Source: Halothiobacillus sp. (lineage in GTDB: Bacteria; Pseudomonadota; Gammaproteobacteria; Halothiobacillales; Halothiobacillaceae). From it: 59,538 bases of DNA. The stretch lies in the NCBI GenBank assembly GCA_011389965.1, contig JAABTF010000010.1:1-59538 (forward strand). Reading direction: 5' to 3'. The position numbers were made by a program, and so were the translations under genes. Below are positions 27,738 to 36,731 of the stretch, one piece after another; position 1 is the first letter of the stretch; the number at the start of each line of letters is the position of its first letter. The notes under the pieces were generated by a model, which was not told the DNA's origin, searched no databases, and saw only the letters and a list, made by a program, of their open reading frames with translations.

Positions 27738-28919
27738 ATGAAGACAATCAGCATCCTGCGCCGCTTGAAATGGTCCTTTGTCGGGATGGGCGTCGTCATG
27801 GGCGCCATCTTCCCGGTATTTGCGGCCTTTTTCGTCGAATTCCGCGAGGGAATGCTCGGCTGGTTCGTGTTCGGCTGCCTGGGGGCCGGCCTGACGGTCG
27901 GTTTCGTCAATTACGGGTTGGCCCATGTGGTCCTCTTGCGTCGAATGAGCGCGCTGGCGCGGGTCGCCTCCGAGGTGCGCCAAGGCAACCTTACCGAGAA
28001 GTGCAACATCGTCAGCCACGATGCACTTGGCGAGATCGTCGACAGCGTGAACGCCATGATTGATCAGCTCCATGAGCAGCTTGCCGACGTCAATCGCAGC
28101 AGCCGTGCACTCAACACGGCCGCAAGTTCCTTGAGTGACAGCGTCTCGACGGTGCTCAGCGCCCAGGGGCGGGTTCAGGCGCAGCGCGAGCGCACGTTGG
28201 ATGAGGCCCGTGAGGTGGCCGAGGGGGGCGAACGCCTGGCCGATGCGGTGAACGGGGCCGGGGCCCAGGCCGAGGAAATGCAGGGGCGCGCGGAACAGAC
28301 CCGCCAGCAAGTAGGCGAGAGCGTGGATTCGATCGGTCAGGCCCAAGCCCGCGTGGGCGAGATCGCCCAGCGTATCCATTCGCTGGTGGCTGCGCGTGAC
28401 AGGATTACCGGCATGACCGAGACCATCAACGCGGTGGCCGAGCAGACCAACCTGCTGGCGCTCAACGCGGCGATCGAATCGGCCCGGGCCGGGGAGCATG
28501 GCCGGGGGTTCGCCGTGGTCGCCGACGAGGTGCGAAAGCTCGCCGGGCGCAGTGGCGAGGCGGCAAGCGAGATCAGCGCGGTGATGGAAACGCTGGGGCA
28601 GGACGTGACCGCGGCGGACGAGAAGATGCGCGAGGTCAGCCGGTTTTCCGGTGATGCCGAGCATTCGCTGCAGGTGGCCTCCACCGGGCTGGCGGGCATG
28701 CTGGAATCCGTGGCGGATACCGTGGCACTGACCGAGGAGGCCGCCGGCCATGGTCAGCGTCATCAATCGACCATTGCCCGGTTGACCGAGGATCTCAACA
28801 GCCTGCTGGAGGTGGTCGAGCGCAATGCCGAGGAGATGGAGTCGGCCAGTTCCACGGTGGAGTCCGTCAACGAGGAGGCCGACCGCCTCGCCCGACAGGT
28901 GTCCCGCTTCCGGCTATGA
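27738..28919 (+). CDS. Methyl-accepting chemotaxis-type protein without a sensor domain
   Basis: A 393-residue protein with two membrane helices close together (about residues 13-34 and 40-62), a HAMP-like region ([21 protein letters not shown]), then a long coiled coil and the receptor hairpin tip [38 protein letters not shown]. There is no periplasmic or PAS sensing domain, so it may sense membrane state or act through partners. The ATG at 27738 gives a normal N-terminus; the open frame begins at 27696. No che or pilus-chemotaxis genes are adjacent. Confidence 0.88.
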   Translation: MKTISILRRLKWSFVGMGVVMGAIFPVFAAFFVEFREGMLGWFVFGCLGAGLTVGFVNYGLAHVVLLRRMSALARVASEVRQGNLTEKCNIVSHDALGEIVDSVNAMIDQLHEQLADVNRSSRALNTAASSLSDSVSTVLSAQGRVQAQRERTLDEAREVAEGGERLADAVNGAGAQAEEMQGRAEQTRQQVGESVDSIGQAQARVGEIAQRIHSLVAARDRITGMTETINAVAEQTNLLALNAAIESARAGEHGRGFAVVADEVRKLAGRSGEAASEISAVMETLGQDVTAADEKMREVSRFSGDAEHSLQVASTGLAGMLESVADTVALTEEAAGHGQRHQSTIARLTEDLNSLLEVVERNAEEMESASSTVESVNEEADRLARQVSRFRL

Positions 28920-28950
28920 GCTATTCCCGCGCCCGGCCACGCCTGGCTTG

Positions 28951-29532
28951 TCAGCCGCGCCGGGTAAGTACCCGCCAGGCAATGCGCGACCAGGCCATTG
29001 GTCGATTCAACCAGCCACGCCGTGGTTGGGTGCCAAACCAGAGTGCCGGTTCGACTTGCCGTTCGCGCAGGATCTGTTCGACCCGCGCGACCATCAGGCG
29101 GTAGCGCCAGCCTCCCAGCCAAGGGCGCCCCAGGGGCGCGGCCCCCTGGAGCACGCCCCGTATCTGGCGTGCGAAGTGCTCGTTGAAACGCCGGAAGGCG
29201 AAGTCCACCCGTTTTTCGCGCCAATGCGCCTCGGTCACCCGCATCTCGGCGAGTGCGTCGGCCGGCAAGCGCATCGCGCGTCCGGCTTGCCAGTCGGCGT
29301 GGGCATCCAGCCAACCGTCGACCATCAGCACGGCGGTGATCAGCCCGTCGACACGGGCCTGATCGGTCGGGTTGAGTCGATCGAACCACTTCGGGCGGAA
29401 GGTGGGTAGCCGGGCCCGGTAGTGGGCGATCAGGTCGCCCAGGTTGGCCGGTTCGGTCACCGGTGCCAGCGCAGCATTGCGCAGTCGCGCCTCGACGGGC
29501 CAGGCGAGCAGGGAAGCAATACGGGTGATCAT
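28951..29532 (-). CDS. Hypothetical protein, fourth gene of the mtaD-ubiG-gph operon
   Basis: A 193-residue basic, Trp/Arg-rich protein that I do not recognise. It is predicted soluble, with WFDRLNPTDQARVDG, MVDGWLDAHADWQAGRAM and WREKRVDFAFRRFNEHFARQ. Its ATG lies one base past the gph stop, so it is translationally coupled to gph and is the last gene of a leftward operon. The C-terminal end is strongly basic. No catalytic motif is obvious. Confidence 0.72.
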   Translation of the reverse strand: MITRIASLLAWPVEARLRNAALAPVTEPANLGDLIAHYRARLPTFRPKWFDRLNPTDQARVDGLITAVLMVDGWLDAHADWQAGRAMRLPADALAEMRVTEAHWREKRVDFAFRRFNEHFARQIRGVLQGAAPLGRPWLGGWRYRLMVARVEQILRERQVEPALWFGTQPRRGWLNRPMAWSRIAWRVLTRRG

Positions 29533-29533
29533 C

Positions 29534-30220
29534 TCAGCTGCTTGCCTCGTGTTGATCGGCCGGCTGCAACAGGCCGGCGATGTCCTCGGGATGGTCGATC
29601 ACCACCGTCGCTCCCCAGTCCTCGATGGGGCGCTCGCCATCCAGATAGCCCCAACGCCCCGCGATGGTAGGCATGTGAGCTGCATTGCCGGCGATGATGT
29701 CCCGTTCGTGATCGCCCACATACCAGATGTTCTCCGTTGCCAGCCGCAGCTTGCCGGCAGCGAACCAGAGCGGATCGGGGTGAGGCTTGGCCCGGCTCAA
29801 GTCGTCGCCGCAGACCACCACGTCCGGCTTTATGGCCAGGGCGTCGAGCAGCCGATGCGTCAGCTCGCTGGGCTTGTTGGTGACCACGCCCCAGGGAATG
29901 CCGCGCTCCCCGAGCATGTCGAGCAGATCCTCGAGCCCGTGGAAAAGCCGGGTGTGTACGGCCAGGTTCTCCCCGTAGACGGCGAGGAAGCGCTCGCGCA
30001 AGCGATCGTACTCGGTGTGCGCCGGCGTGACCTGCAGACCGATCCCCAGCAGGCCGCGTGCGCCGTTGGAGACGTTGGGCCGGATGGCCGCCAGTTCCAT
30101 CGGCTCGAGGCCCCCTTCGATACGCAGGCAGTTGAGGGCGGCCGCCATGTCGGGGGCGGTGTCCAGCAGGGTGCCGTCGAGATCGAACAGGATGGCGTGG
30201 GGGGAGCAGAGGGCGGGCAT
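29534..30220 (-). CDS. gph: Phosphoglycolate phosphatase (HAD family)
   Basis: Dephosphorylates 2-phosphoglycolate, the by-product of Rubisco oxygenation and DNA repair. The 228-residue HAD enzyme has the nucleophile motif ILFDLDGTLLDTAPDMAAAL, motif II VVTNKPSEL, and WYVGDHERDIIAGNAA for motif IV. An ATG at 30229 overlaps the ubiG stop, but GAAGGA lies directly against it; the ATG at 30220 has the same site 9 nt away and is preferred. The order mtaD-ubiG-gph is common in gammaproteobacteria. Confidence 0.93.
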   Translation of the reverse strand: MPALCSPHAILFDLDGTLLDTAPDMAAALNCLRIEGGLEPMELAAIRPNVSNGARGLLGIGLQVTPAHTEYDRLRERFLAVYGENLAVHTRLFHGLEDLLDMLGERGIPWGVVTNKPSELTHRLLDALAIKPDVVVCGDDLSRAKPHPDPLWFAAGKLRLATENIWYVGDHERDIIAGNAAHMPTIAGRWGYLDGERPIEDWGATVVIDHPEDIAGLLQPADQHEASS

Positions 30221-30225
30221 GGGTG

Positions 30226-30954
30226 TCATTCCTTCACGAAGGCCATCAGGTAGTTGACGTCCAGGTCGCGATCGTTGAGCAAGAATGCGCGGGTCAGCGG
30301 GTTGTAGACTATGCCCGTCGAGGCGATCGGTTTCAGACCGGCTCGCCGGCCCATGCCGGCCAGTTCGCCGGGTCGAATGAAACGGCGATGGTCGTGGGTG
30401 CCGCGGGGCACCATCTTGAGAAGATATTCCGCCGCAACGATGCCGAGCAGCCAGGACTTGGGGTTGCGGTTGAGCGTTGACAGGAACACGTGGCCCCCGG
30501 GGCGCACGGCCTCGGCCAGGGCCGCCACGATTGCCTCGGGGGACTCGACATGTTCGAGCATCTCCATGCAGGTGACCACGTCGAAGGTGCCGGTATGTTC
30601 CGGGGCGAAGCGCGTGATGTCGGCGACCCGGTAGTCGATATCCAGGTAGTCGGGGGCATGATCCCGTGCCACCGCGATGACTTCCTCTGCCAGGTCCAGC
30701 GCGGTGACCCGCGCCCCGCTGCGGGCGAGGGATTCGGCCAGGATGCCTCCGCCACAGCCCACGTCGAGCACGTTCTGATCGCCGGGATTGCTGTGCTGCT
30801 CGATGAAGGCCATGCGCAGCGGGTTGATCGCGTGCAGGGCGGCAAATGGCCCCTCGGCATCCCACCATTGGCGGGCGAGCTGGTTGAAATGCGCCAGTTC
30901 GTCCGGCGAGGCGCTGGATTCGGTCTCGGTCGTCCGGGCAGAGGTGGTGTTCAT
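30226..30954 (-). CDS. ubiG: Ubiquinone biosynthesis O-methyltransferase UbiG
   Basis: SAM-dependent methylation of both hydroxyls in ubiquinone synthesis. The 242-residue product has FNQLARQWWDAEGPFAALHAINPLR, the SAM site VLDVGCGGGILAESLAR and a membrane-contacting helix, with the C-terminal DLDVNYLMAFVKE typical of UbiG. The start at 30954 is preferred over the longer frame from 31020. It lies 22 bp after mtaD. Confidence 0.96.
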   Translation of the reverse strand: MNTTSARTTETESSASPDELAHFNQLARQWWDAEGPFAALHAINPLRMAFIEQHSNPGDQNVLDVGCGGGILAESLARSGARVTALDLAEEVIAVARDHAPDYLDIDYRVADITRFAPEHTGTFDVVTCMEMLEHVESPEAIVAALAEAVRPGGHVFLSTLNRNPKSWLLGIVAAEYLLKMVPRGTHDHRRFIRPGELAGMGRRAGLKPIASTGIVYNPLTRAFLLNDRDLDVNYLMAFVKE

Positions 30955-30976
30955 GGCTGGGCTTCTGGCGACGGGG

Positions 30977-32326
30977 TTATAGGCGGGCCTTGGCGTGAAG
31001 TATCGGCTCACGCCAGGCATTGGCTTGGTCGATGATCGCCCGGCTGTCGAGGTGACGCAACCGCCCGTGACGCAGGAGGGGTTGGCCGTCGACCCAGACG
31101 TCGCTGACCTGCCGACGCGAGGCGCTGTAGACGAGGGTGGAGACGGGATCGTAGACCGGCTGGGTTTCCGCCTCGTCGAGATTCACCGCCACGAGATCCG
31201 CGCGCTTGCCCGTCTCGATCGAACCGATGCGGTCATCCAGGCCGAAGGCGCGTGCGCCTCCCATCGTGGCCATGTGTAGGGCCTGGTGGGCGCTCACGGC
31301 GGCCGCGTCGCCGGCGACCGGCTTGGCGATGAGTGCCGCGGTACGCATTTCGTCGAACATGTCCAGGTCGTTGTTGCTCGCCGCGCCGTCCGTTCCCAGG
31401 CCGACGTTGACACCGGACTCCAGCAGCCTGGCCACCGGGCAGAAGCCCGAGGCCAGTTTGAGGTTTGATTGCGGCGAGTGCAGCACGTGGGTGCCGGTCT
31501 GCGCCAATCGGCCGATTTCGGCCTCGGTGAGTTGTGTCATGTGGACGGCGACCAGCCGCTCGTTGATCAGCCCCAGTCGATCGAGTCGGGTCAGGGGGCG
31601 CTCGCCCCTTTCGGTCAACGCGCTTTCCACCTCCTGTGCCGTCTCGTGGACGTGCATGTGCACGGGCAAATCGAGCTGATCACTGATGGTGCGCACCCGG
31701 GTCAGGGAGGTGTCGCCGACCGTGTAGGGCGCGTGCGGGGCCAGCGCGAAGTCAATGCGGGAGTGATGTCGGTAGTCGTTGATCAGGGCGATGCCTTGAC
31801 TTAAGGCCTCCTCGGCATTCGCCGACCAGGCATTGGCCGCGTCGATCACCACGATGCCGAAGACGCCGCGCAGCCCGGCAGTCTGGACCGCCTCGATGGC
31901 CGCCTCGGGGAAGAAATACATGTCGGCTAGACAGGTGGTGCCGCCGCGTAGCATTTCCAGTGCCGCCAGCAGGGTGCCGTCGCGGACGAAGTGATGGCCG
32001 AGCATCTGCTCTTCCACCGGCCAGATGTGTTCCTGCAACCAGGTCATCAGGGGCAGGTCGTCTGCCAGACCGCGCATCAGGCTCATCGCTGCATGGGTGT
32101 GGCCGTTGACCAGGCCGGGAATCAGGGCGTGATCCGGCAAGTCGATCCAGTCGACCGGTCGGCCCGATGTTTCCCGGCGCGTACGCGCCTCGTCGAGCGG
32201 CAGAATGGCCTCGATCACGCCATCGGTAATCACCACGGCGTGGTGCTCGAGTACCTCGTCGCGCGGGGCGACCGGGATGAGCCAGCGGGGGGCGAGAATC
32301 TGTGTGTGCGGCTGGTCGGTGGTCAT
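30977..32326 (-). CDS. mtaD: TRZ/ATZ-family amidohydrolase, methylthioadenosine/S-adenosylhomocysteine deaminase type
   Basis: A 449-residue amidohydrolase of the MtaD/SsnA group, first gene of the mtaD-ubiG-gph operon. It has the metal motif GLVNGHTHAAMSLMRGLADD, HMHVHETAQE, VAVHMTQL and LGTDGAASNNDLDMFDEMR. Deamination of 5-methylthioadenosine or S-adenosylhomocysteine would link it to the SAM use of UbiG next to it; this substrate is inferred from family and context. Confidence 0.9.
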   Translation of the reverse strand: MTTDQPHTQILAPRWLIPVAPRDEVLEHHAVVITDGVIEAILPLDEARTRRETSGRPVDWIDLPDHALIPGLVNGHTHAAMSLMRGLADDLPLMTWLQEHIWPVEEQMLGHHFVRDGTLLAALEMLRGGTTCLADMYFFPEAAIEAVQTAGLRGVFGIVVIDAANAWSANAEEALSQGIALINDYRHHSRIDFALAPHAPYTVGDTSLTRVRTISDQLDLPVHMHVHETAQEVESALTERGERPLTRLDRLGLINERLVAVHMTQLTEAEIGRLAQTGTHVLHSPQSNLKLASGFCPVARLLESGVNVGLGTDGAASNNDLDMFDEMRTAALIAKPVAGDAAAVSAHQALHMATMGGARAFGLDDRIGSIETGKRADLVAVNLDEAETQPVYDPVSTLVYSASRRQVSDVWVDGQPLLRHGRLRHLDSRAIIDQANAWREPILHAKARL

Positions 32327-32539
32327 GGGCGATCTGTCATCAAAATCATGGAGCTGAGGTGGCGGGCAAGCCTAGCATGCCGTCGCCCAAGCGGTGTGCT
32401 GGGTGCAGCCCCGGCGCGGTTGCCGTGTCGCGCGGAGCGGGGCTTGTCGGGATCTTGCCAATCCGTGCTATCCTCGGGAACTTGCCCTTCCGATCGGTAG
32501 TGGTCGTCGAGCGGGCTTGAAATACCGTGAATTGTTCAG

Positions 32540-32597
32540 TGCGCTCGTCGTCTCGGGGAGCGCATTTTTGGTTTTGTATCGCCCCGGAATCGGGGCG
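32540..32597 (+). promoter_or_regulatory. Two hairpins in the argD leader, possible attenuator
   Basis: TGCGCTC (32540-32546) pairs with GAGCGCA (32558-32564), followed by five T and then GGTTTTG: the form of an intrinsic terminator placed about 50 bp before argD. A second perfect 7-bp hairpin with a GAAT loop (32580-32597) follows just before the ribosome site GAGGAG. I did not recognise a known riboswitch; arginine-dependent attenuation is only a possibility. Confidence 0.4.
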
Positions 32598-32616
32598 TTA
32601 TGCGTCGAGGAGTACC

Positions 32617-33822
32617 GTGAGCGAGTTTCTGCTGCCCACCTACAATCGCCAGTCGGTCCGGTTCTCCCGCGGCGAGGGTCCTTATCTCTGGGACGAGTCC
32701 GGCGTGCAGTATCTCGACGCCGTCAGCGGCATCGCGGTGACCGGACTGGGTCATGCCCATCCCGATGTCGCCGAGGCGGTATGCGATCAGGTCCGCACCC
32801 TCGTGCACACATCCAACCTCTACGGAATTCCGTGGCAGGAACGGCTGGGGGAGCGCCTCGTCTCGATTTCCGGCATGCAGAAGGTCTTCTTCGGCAACTC
32901 CGGTTCGGAAGCCAACGAGGCGGCGATCAAGCTCGCGCGCCTGCATGGCCGTCGCCGCGAGGTGGCCAATCCGAAGATCGCGGTGATGGAGCACAGCTTT
33001 CATGGCCGCACCCTGGCCGCACTGGCGGCCACGGGAAACGCCGCCATTCAGCAGGGCTTCGAGCCGCTCCTGGACGGATTCGTGCGTCTGCCCTATGGCG
33101 ATGCCGAGGCCCTGCGCCACGCGGCCAGCGACGAGGAGATCGTCGCCGTGTTGCTCGAGCCCGTGCAGGGCGAGGGCGGTGTGCGTCCGGCGCCTTCGGG
33201 TTACCTGCGCGCCGTGCGCGAGCTCTGCGATCAGCACGACTGGCTGATGATGGTCGACGAAGTGCAGACCGGCATCGGGCGCACCGGCCGCTGGTTCGGC
33301 TTCCAGCATGAGGCCGACGTGCTGCCCGACGTGATGAGCCTGGCGAAAGGGCTGGGCAATGGCGTGCCCATCGGGGCCTGCCTGACGGCTGGGCGTGCCA
33401 CCGACCTGTTCGCTCCCGGCAGCCACGGCTCGACCTTCGGCGGCAACCCGCTGGTCTGCCGGGCCGCCTGCGCGGTGCTGGACGTGATGGAGCGGGACGG
33501 ACTGGTGGCCCGCGCCGAGTCACTGGGCGAACACATGGCAGACAGGATCCGTGCGGGGCTGGTTGACGTGCCGGCATGCCGCGAAGTGCGTGGCCGCGGG
33601 CTGATGATCGGTATCGAATTGGATCGCCCCTGCGGCGCACTGGTCTCTCTGGCGCTGGCCGAAGGGCTGCTGATCAACGTGACCGCCGGCTCGGTCGTGC
33701 GGTTGTTGCCCCCGCTGATCCTGACCGAATCCCAGACCGACCTGGTCGCCGATCGCCTGACAGCAGTGATCCGCACCTGGCTCGATTCCAACGAGGCTGC
33801 CGTGACACCGGCTGCCGGATAA
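32617..33822 (+). CDS. argD: Acetylornithine aminotransferase ArgD
   Basis: PLP enzyme of arginine synthesis, converting N-acetylglutamate semialdehyde to N-acetylornithine. The 401-residue class III aminotransferase begins SEFLLPTYNRQSVRFSRGEG, has FFGNSGSEANEAAIKLAR for cofactor phosphate, VDEVQTGIGRTG, and the PLP lysine in MSLAKGLGNGVPIG. The start is a GTG at 32617 with GAGGAG four bases upstream; the upstream frame from an ATG at 32527 runs through leader hairpins and is not family-like. argF follows 47 bp downstream. Confidence 0.95.
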   Translation: MSEFLLPTYNRQSVRFSRGEGPYLWDESGVQYLDAVSGIAVTGLGHAHPDVAEAVCDQVRTLVHTSNLYGIPWQERLGERLVSISGMQKVFFGNSGSEANEAAIKLARLHGRRREVANPKIAVMEHSFHGRTLAALAATGNAAIQQGFEPLLDGFVRLPYGDAEALRHAASDEEIVAVLLEPVQGEGGVRPAPSGYLRAVRELCDQHDWLMMVDEVQTGIGRTGRWFGFQHEADVLPDVMSLAKGLGNGVPIGACLTAGRATDLFAPGSHGSTFGGNPLVCRAACAVLDVMERDGLVARAESLGEHMADRIRAGLVDVPACREVRGRGLMIGIELDRPCGALVSLALAEGLLINVTAGSVVRLLPPLILTESQTDLVADRLTAVIRTWLDSNEAAVTPAAG

Positions 33823-33869
33823 CCGGCTCGCGGCCCGCCGCCGCGGGCCTCCGCCGCAATTGAAAGTGC

Positions 33870-34805
33870 ATGACTATGTCCACACGCCACTTCCTGAGTC
33901 TTTTCGACCTCACCGCTGACGAGTACCGCGCCCTGTTCGAGCGCGCGGGTCAGCTTCAGACTGCGCGTGAGCGCGGCGAGCGGCCCGACACGCTATCGCG
34001 GCGCGTACTCGGCATGATCTTCGAGAAGGCTTCGACCCGCACGCGGCTGTCGTTCGAATCGGGCATGGCCCAACTCGGCGGCTCGGCGATCTTCCTCTCG
34101 CCGCGCGACACGCAACTCGGGCGGGGTGAGCCGATCGAGGATTCGGCGCGTGTCATGTCGCGCATGGTCGATGCCATCATGATCCGCGCCAACGACCACG
34201 GCATGCTCGAGACATTCGCCGAGAACAGCCGCGTGCCGGTGATCAACGCACTGACCGACCGCAGCCACCCCTGCCAGTTGCTCGCCGATATCTACACCTA
34301 CCAGCGCCACCGCGGATCGATCGCCGGCAAGCGGGTGGCCTGGGTCGGTGACGGCTTCAACATGTGCCATTCATACATTAACGCGGCTCGCATGTTCGAC
34401 TTCGAGCTGACGGTCGCCGCTCCGTGCGGCTACGAGCCGGACACGGAGATCGTCGAGGCTGCCGGAGATCGAGTTCGCCTGGTGGAAACGGCTGCCGAGG
34501 CCGTGCAGGGCGCGGATCTGGTGGTCACCGATGTCTGGGCCTCCATGGGGCAGGAAGAAGAGCGCCAGCGCCGTCTGCGCGATTTCCACGGCTACCAGAT
34601 CAATGCCGATCTGATGGGGCGGGCCCAGCAGGACGCGCTGTTCATGCACTGCCTTCCGGCCCACCGCGGCGAGGAAGTCACTGCCGACGTGATCGACGGG
34701 TCGCAGAGCGTGGTCTGGGACGAGGCCGAGGCTCGGATGTACACCCAGCAGGCGTTGGTGGAATTCCTCATGCTGGGTGAGTTTCCCGGGGCGACAACCG
34801 CCTGA
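33870..34805 (+). CDS. argF: Ornithine carbamoyltransferase ArgF
   Basis: Joins carbamoyl phosphate and ornithine to citrulline. The 311-residue product has the carbamoyl-phosphate motif [33 protein letters not shown] and the catalytic [11 protein letters not shown]. The first ATG (33870) and a second two codons later (33876) are both possible starts. It follows argD, so both may be transcribed from the argD promoter region. Confidence 0.96.
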   Translation: MTMSTRHFLSLFDLTADEYRALFERAGQLQTARERGERPDTLSRRVLGMIFEKASTRTRLSFESGMAQLGGSAIFLSPRDTQLGRGEPIEDSARVMSRMVDAIMIRANDHGMLETFAENSRVPVINALTDRSHPCQLLADIYTYQRHRGSIAGKRVAWVGDGFNMCHSYINAARMFDFELTVAAPCGYEPDTEIVEAAGDRVRLVETAAEAVQGADLVVTDVWASMGQEEERQRRLRDFHGYQINADLMGRAQQDALFMHCLPAHRGEEVTADVIDGSQSVVWDEAEARMYTQQALVEFLMLGEFPGATTA

Positions 34806-34821
34806 GGGGCGATGCGGGAAA

Positions 34822-34850
34822 ATGACATCATCACGCCCCATCCTTACAAT
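34822..34850 (+). promoter_or_regulatory. Predicted promoter of the iota-carbonic anhydrase gene
   Basis: ATGACA (34822-34827) and TACAAT (34845-34850) are exactly 17 bp apart, each one base from consensus. The start codon of the next gene is about 45 bp downstream. This makes the gene transcribable independently of argDF. Confidence 0.65.
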
Positions 34851-34895
34851 GAGGCCCAATCTGGCCTGATGCAGGCGAACCCGGAGATCTGATAC

Positions 34896-35462
34896 GTGAC
34901 CACATCCAGCCATCCGCACATCAGCGGTACTCAATTCATCGACGCGGATGCCGCGCCCCGGCACAAGCTAAGCCTCGGAGCGTCTCAACGAGAGACAAGC
35001 TACCCGGTCACTGGAACGGGCATGCCTCTGGCCGGCATGGCGTTTGACGTCCCGGCGAACGAGAGTTGTGAGGCCTGTGCTCCGGCCACTCGTCTTCTGG
35101 CGGAGCAGCTTTTCGAAGGATGGAATCGAGCGCTGCAGACCGGTGACGCCGAGAAGGTTGCCCTGCGTTATGCGGACGACGCCGTGCTGCTGCCGACGGT
35201 TTCCAACGTGCCGCGTACCGGCCACGACGAAATCCGCGATTATTTCGAGCATTTCCTCGAGAAGAATCCGGTTGGCTTCGTCGACACGCGCAACGTGAAG
35301 CTGGGCTGCAACAAGCTCACCGACGCCGGCACGTATACCTTTCGTGTCACCGACGGTGAGGAGACCGTGGACGTTCCGGCCCGCTATACCTTTGTCTACG
35401 AGCACCGCAATGGTCGGTGGGTGATCGTGCATCATCATTCCTCTCTGATGCCGCCAACCTGA
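34896..35462 (+). CDS. Probable iota-class carbonic anhydrase (COG4337/CaMKII-AD fold)
   Basis: A 188-residue protein whose last 130 residues are a SnoaL/CaMKII association-type cone fold. It has LFEGWNRALQTGDAEKVALRY, VLLPTVSNVPRTGHDEIRDYF, YTFRVTDGEETVDVPARYTF and ends with WVIVHHHSSLMPPT; the HHHSS (residues 179-183) plus MP signature is that of iota-carbonic anhydrases known from diatoms, cyanobacteria and proteobacteria. Unlike many bacterial homologues there is no signal peptide; instead about 58 residues precede the domain, with Cys58 and Cys61 in ESCEACA. The start is GTG with GGAG upstream. Cytosolic or carboxysomal location is inferred from the missing signal and from the nearby dab and csoS1D genes. 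Confidence 0.82.
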   Translation: MTTSSHPHISGTQFIDADAAPRHKLSLGASQRETSYPVTGTGMPLAGMAFDVPANESCEACAPATRLLAEQLFEGWNRALQTGDAEKVALRYADDAVLLPTVSNVPRTGHDEIRDYFEHFLEKNPVGFVDTRNVKLGCNKLTDAGTYTFRVTDGEETVDVPARYTFVYEHRNGRWVIVHHHSSLMPPT

Positions 35463-35481
35463 GTCGGCGCCTGACTGACCG

Positions 35482-35530
35482 GCACAACGCAAGACGGCGC
35501 GGGAAATTCCCGCGCCGTCTTGCGTTGTGC
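35482..35530. terminator. 49-nt near-perfect palindrome between convergent genes
   Basis: The sequence from 35482 to 35530 is a 24-bp perfect inverted repeat around a single central base. It lies between the carbonic anhydrase gene and the convergent NUDIX gene, so it is probably a bidirectional terminator, although neither side has a T-run. Confidence 0.65.
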
Positions 35531-35560
35531 GTGATGGCGACACCGATCTGCCGCAGGTGA

Positions 35561-36112
35561 TCAGCGCATTTTTCGCGTCTTGTCGACCATGCGAAGGGTG
35601 GACCGGCTGTTGTTGTAGCGGGCCACGAGAGGGAGGGGGATCCAGCGGAGCTCGAAGGATTCCTCGTTGCCGGGTACCGGCGTCTGGTCGTCGATCTCGA
35701 CCAGGTAGCGGATGTCGATATGTTCGTGGGGCTGGGCGTCCGGGTGCGGCTCCTGGGTGGCGTGGATATCGACGTCGAAGATCCCTTCACTGACCAGGCG
35801 GATGTGTTCGGGGGCGACGCCGGTCTCTTCGGCGCACTCCTTGAGCGCGACCATGCGCATATCGGTGTCGCCGTCGGCATGGCCGCCGGGCTGCAGCCAG
35901 CAATCGAGCTTGCGGTGATGCATCAGCAGCACCGCGGTGCGCGCCGGATTGACCACCCAGGTGGAGGCGGAGACGTGTGCCGGCAAGTGTTCGCGGTAAA
36001 AGGTGTCCGGGTGGGCGGCGACGAATTGGCGCGCGCGCTGGACGAAGGCCGCCTCGTCGAGGTGGCGTGTCTCGTAATGGTCGAGCTGGTCGAGGAGGTC
36101 GTTGCGATGCAT
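35561..36112 (-). CDS. NUDIX hydrolase
   Basis: A 183-residue NUDIX-fold protein beginning MHRNDLLDQLDHYETRHLDE. The NUDIX box is GGHADGDTDMRMVALKECAEETGV: the KE-C-A-EE-TG core is present, with Lys for the usual Arg and Thr for the first Glu, a pattern seen in the GGHADGD subgroup. The substrate is unknown. It starts 4 bp after the csoS1D stop and so forms a leftward csoS1D-NUDIX operon. A relic of the same gene lies behind the second csoS1D copy at 42590-42670. Confidence 0.88.
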   Translation of the reverse strand: MHRNDLLDQLDHYETRHLDEAAFVQRARQFVAAHPDTFYREHLPAHVSASTWVVNPARTAVLLMHHRKLDCWLQPGGHADGDTDMRMVALKECAEETGVAPEHIRLVSEGIFDVDIHATQEPHPDAQPHEHIDIRYLVEIDDQTPVPGNEESFELRWIPLPLVARYNNSRSTLRMVDKTRKMR

Positions 36113-36116
36113 GGGC

Positions 36117-36731
36117 TTAAGTATAAGCGGGATTCTTGATCGCGGCGATGGCGGCACGGGCCGCCTCTTCGACGTTCCCCTCGCTGCCGGCAATGGTCAG
36201 TCGGCCGTACTTGCCCACGGCGCGGACGTCGATGAGCGAAATGTTGGCGGCCTTCTCGGCCTGATTGGCAGCGTAGACGATGTAGCCGGCGGGTTCGACC
36301 TCGAGAATGAACATGCTCTGGTCGGGGAGGATCATGTTGCCGCGCCGGTTCTGACGGTTGATCAGGACGGTGTGGTCCGGCGTCATGCCCGTGATGATTT
36401 CCTGCCAGGCGATCTCGCAGGGCTGTCGCGCGGTTTGCTCTTGCCGGAGGTAGTCGAGGATGGTGTCGCCGGCCTGGACGACGTCGCTCTGGACGCGGTG
36501 GTGAATGACCATCGAGCCGAAGGCGCGCTCGACCACCTGCTGGGCGAGTCGGACGCTGGAGGACTTGAGCGCGATATCGGTCAACCGGTGGACGGCCATC
36601 CCCGGCGAGACTTCGACCCACAGACAGGCGTCTCCCGGAATCGGCAGGAAACCCTGGGACACCGTCGCCATGTATTCAGCCACTTGTGGCTGAAGCGAGT
36701 CGATGAAGACGTATGTCCGGAGTTCGATCAT
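36117..36731 (-). CDS. csoS1D: CsoS1D-like tandem-BMC carboxysome shell protein, copy 1
   Basis: A 204-residue tandem bacterial-microcompartment-domain protein. It begins [20 protein letters not shown] and has [23 protein letters not shown], then [14 protein letters not shown] in the second half and [38 protein letters not shown], the second BMC domain. CsoS1D forms stacked trimers with a large gated pore in alpha-carboxysome shells. No other shell gene is in the window. It is co-transcribed with the NUDIX gene and is convergent with nothing on its right; the LysR gene lies 145 bp upstream on the same strand. Confidence 0.93.
   Translation of the reverse strand: MIELRTYVFIDSLQPQVAEYMATVSQGFLPIPGDACLWVEVSPGMAVHRLTDIALKSSSVRLAQQVVERAFGSMVIHHRVQSDVVQAGDTILDYLRQEQTARQPCEIAWQEIITGMTPDHTVLINRQNRRGNMILPDQSMFILEVEPAGYIVYAANQAEKAANISLIDVRAVGKYGRLTIAGSEGNVEEAARAAIAAIKNPAYT

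Noticed and set aside
26724-28766. A 680-codon minus-strand open frame running through the chemoreceptor gene
   Set aside because: Only the part below 27599 is a real gene; the rest mirrors the chemoreceptor coding sequence in high-GC DNA and has no domain character.
34896-35462. SnoaL-like polyketide cyclase
   Set aside because: The fold is related, but the HHHSS-x-MP ending and the internal motifs match iota-carbonic anhydrases much better.
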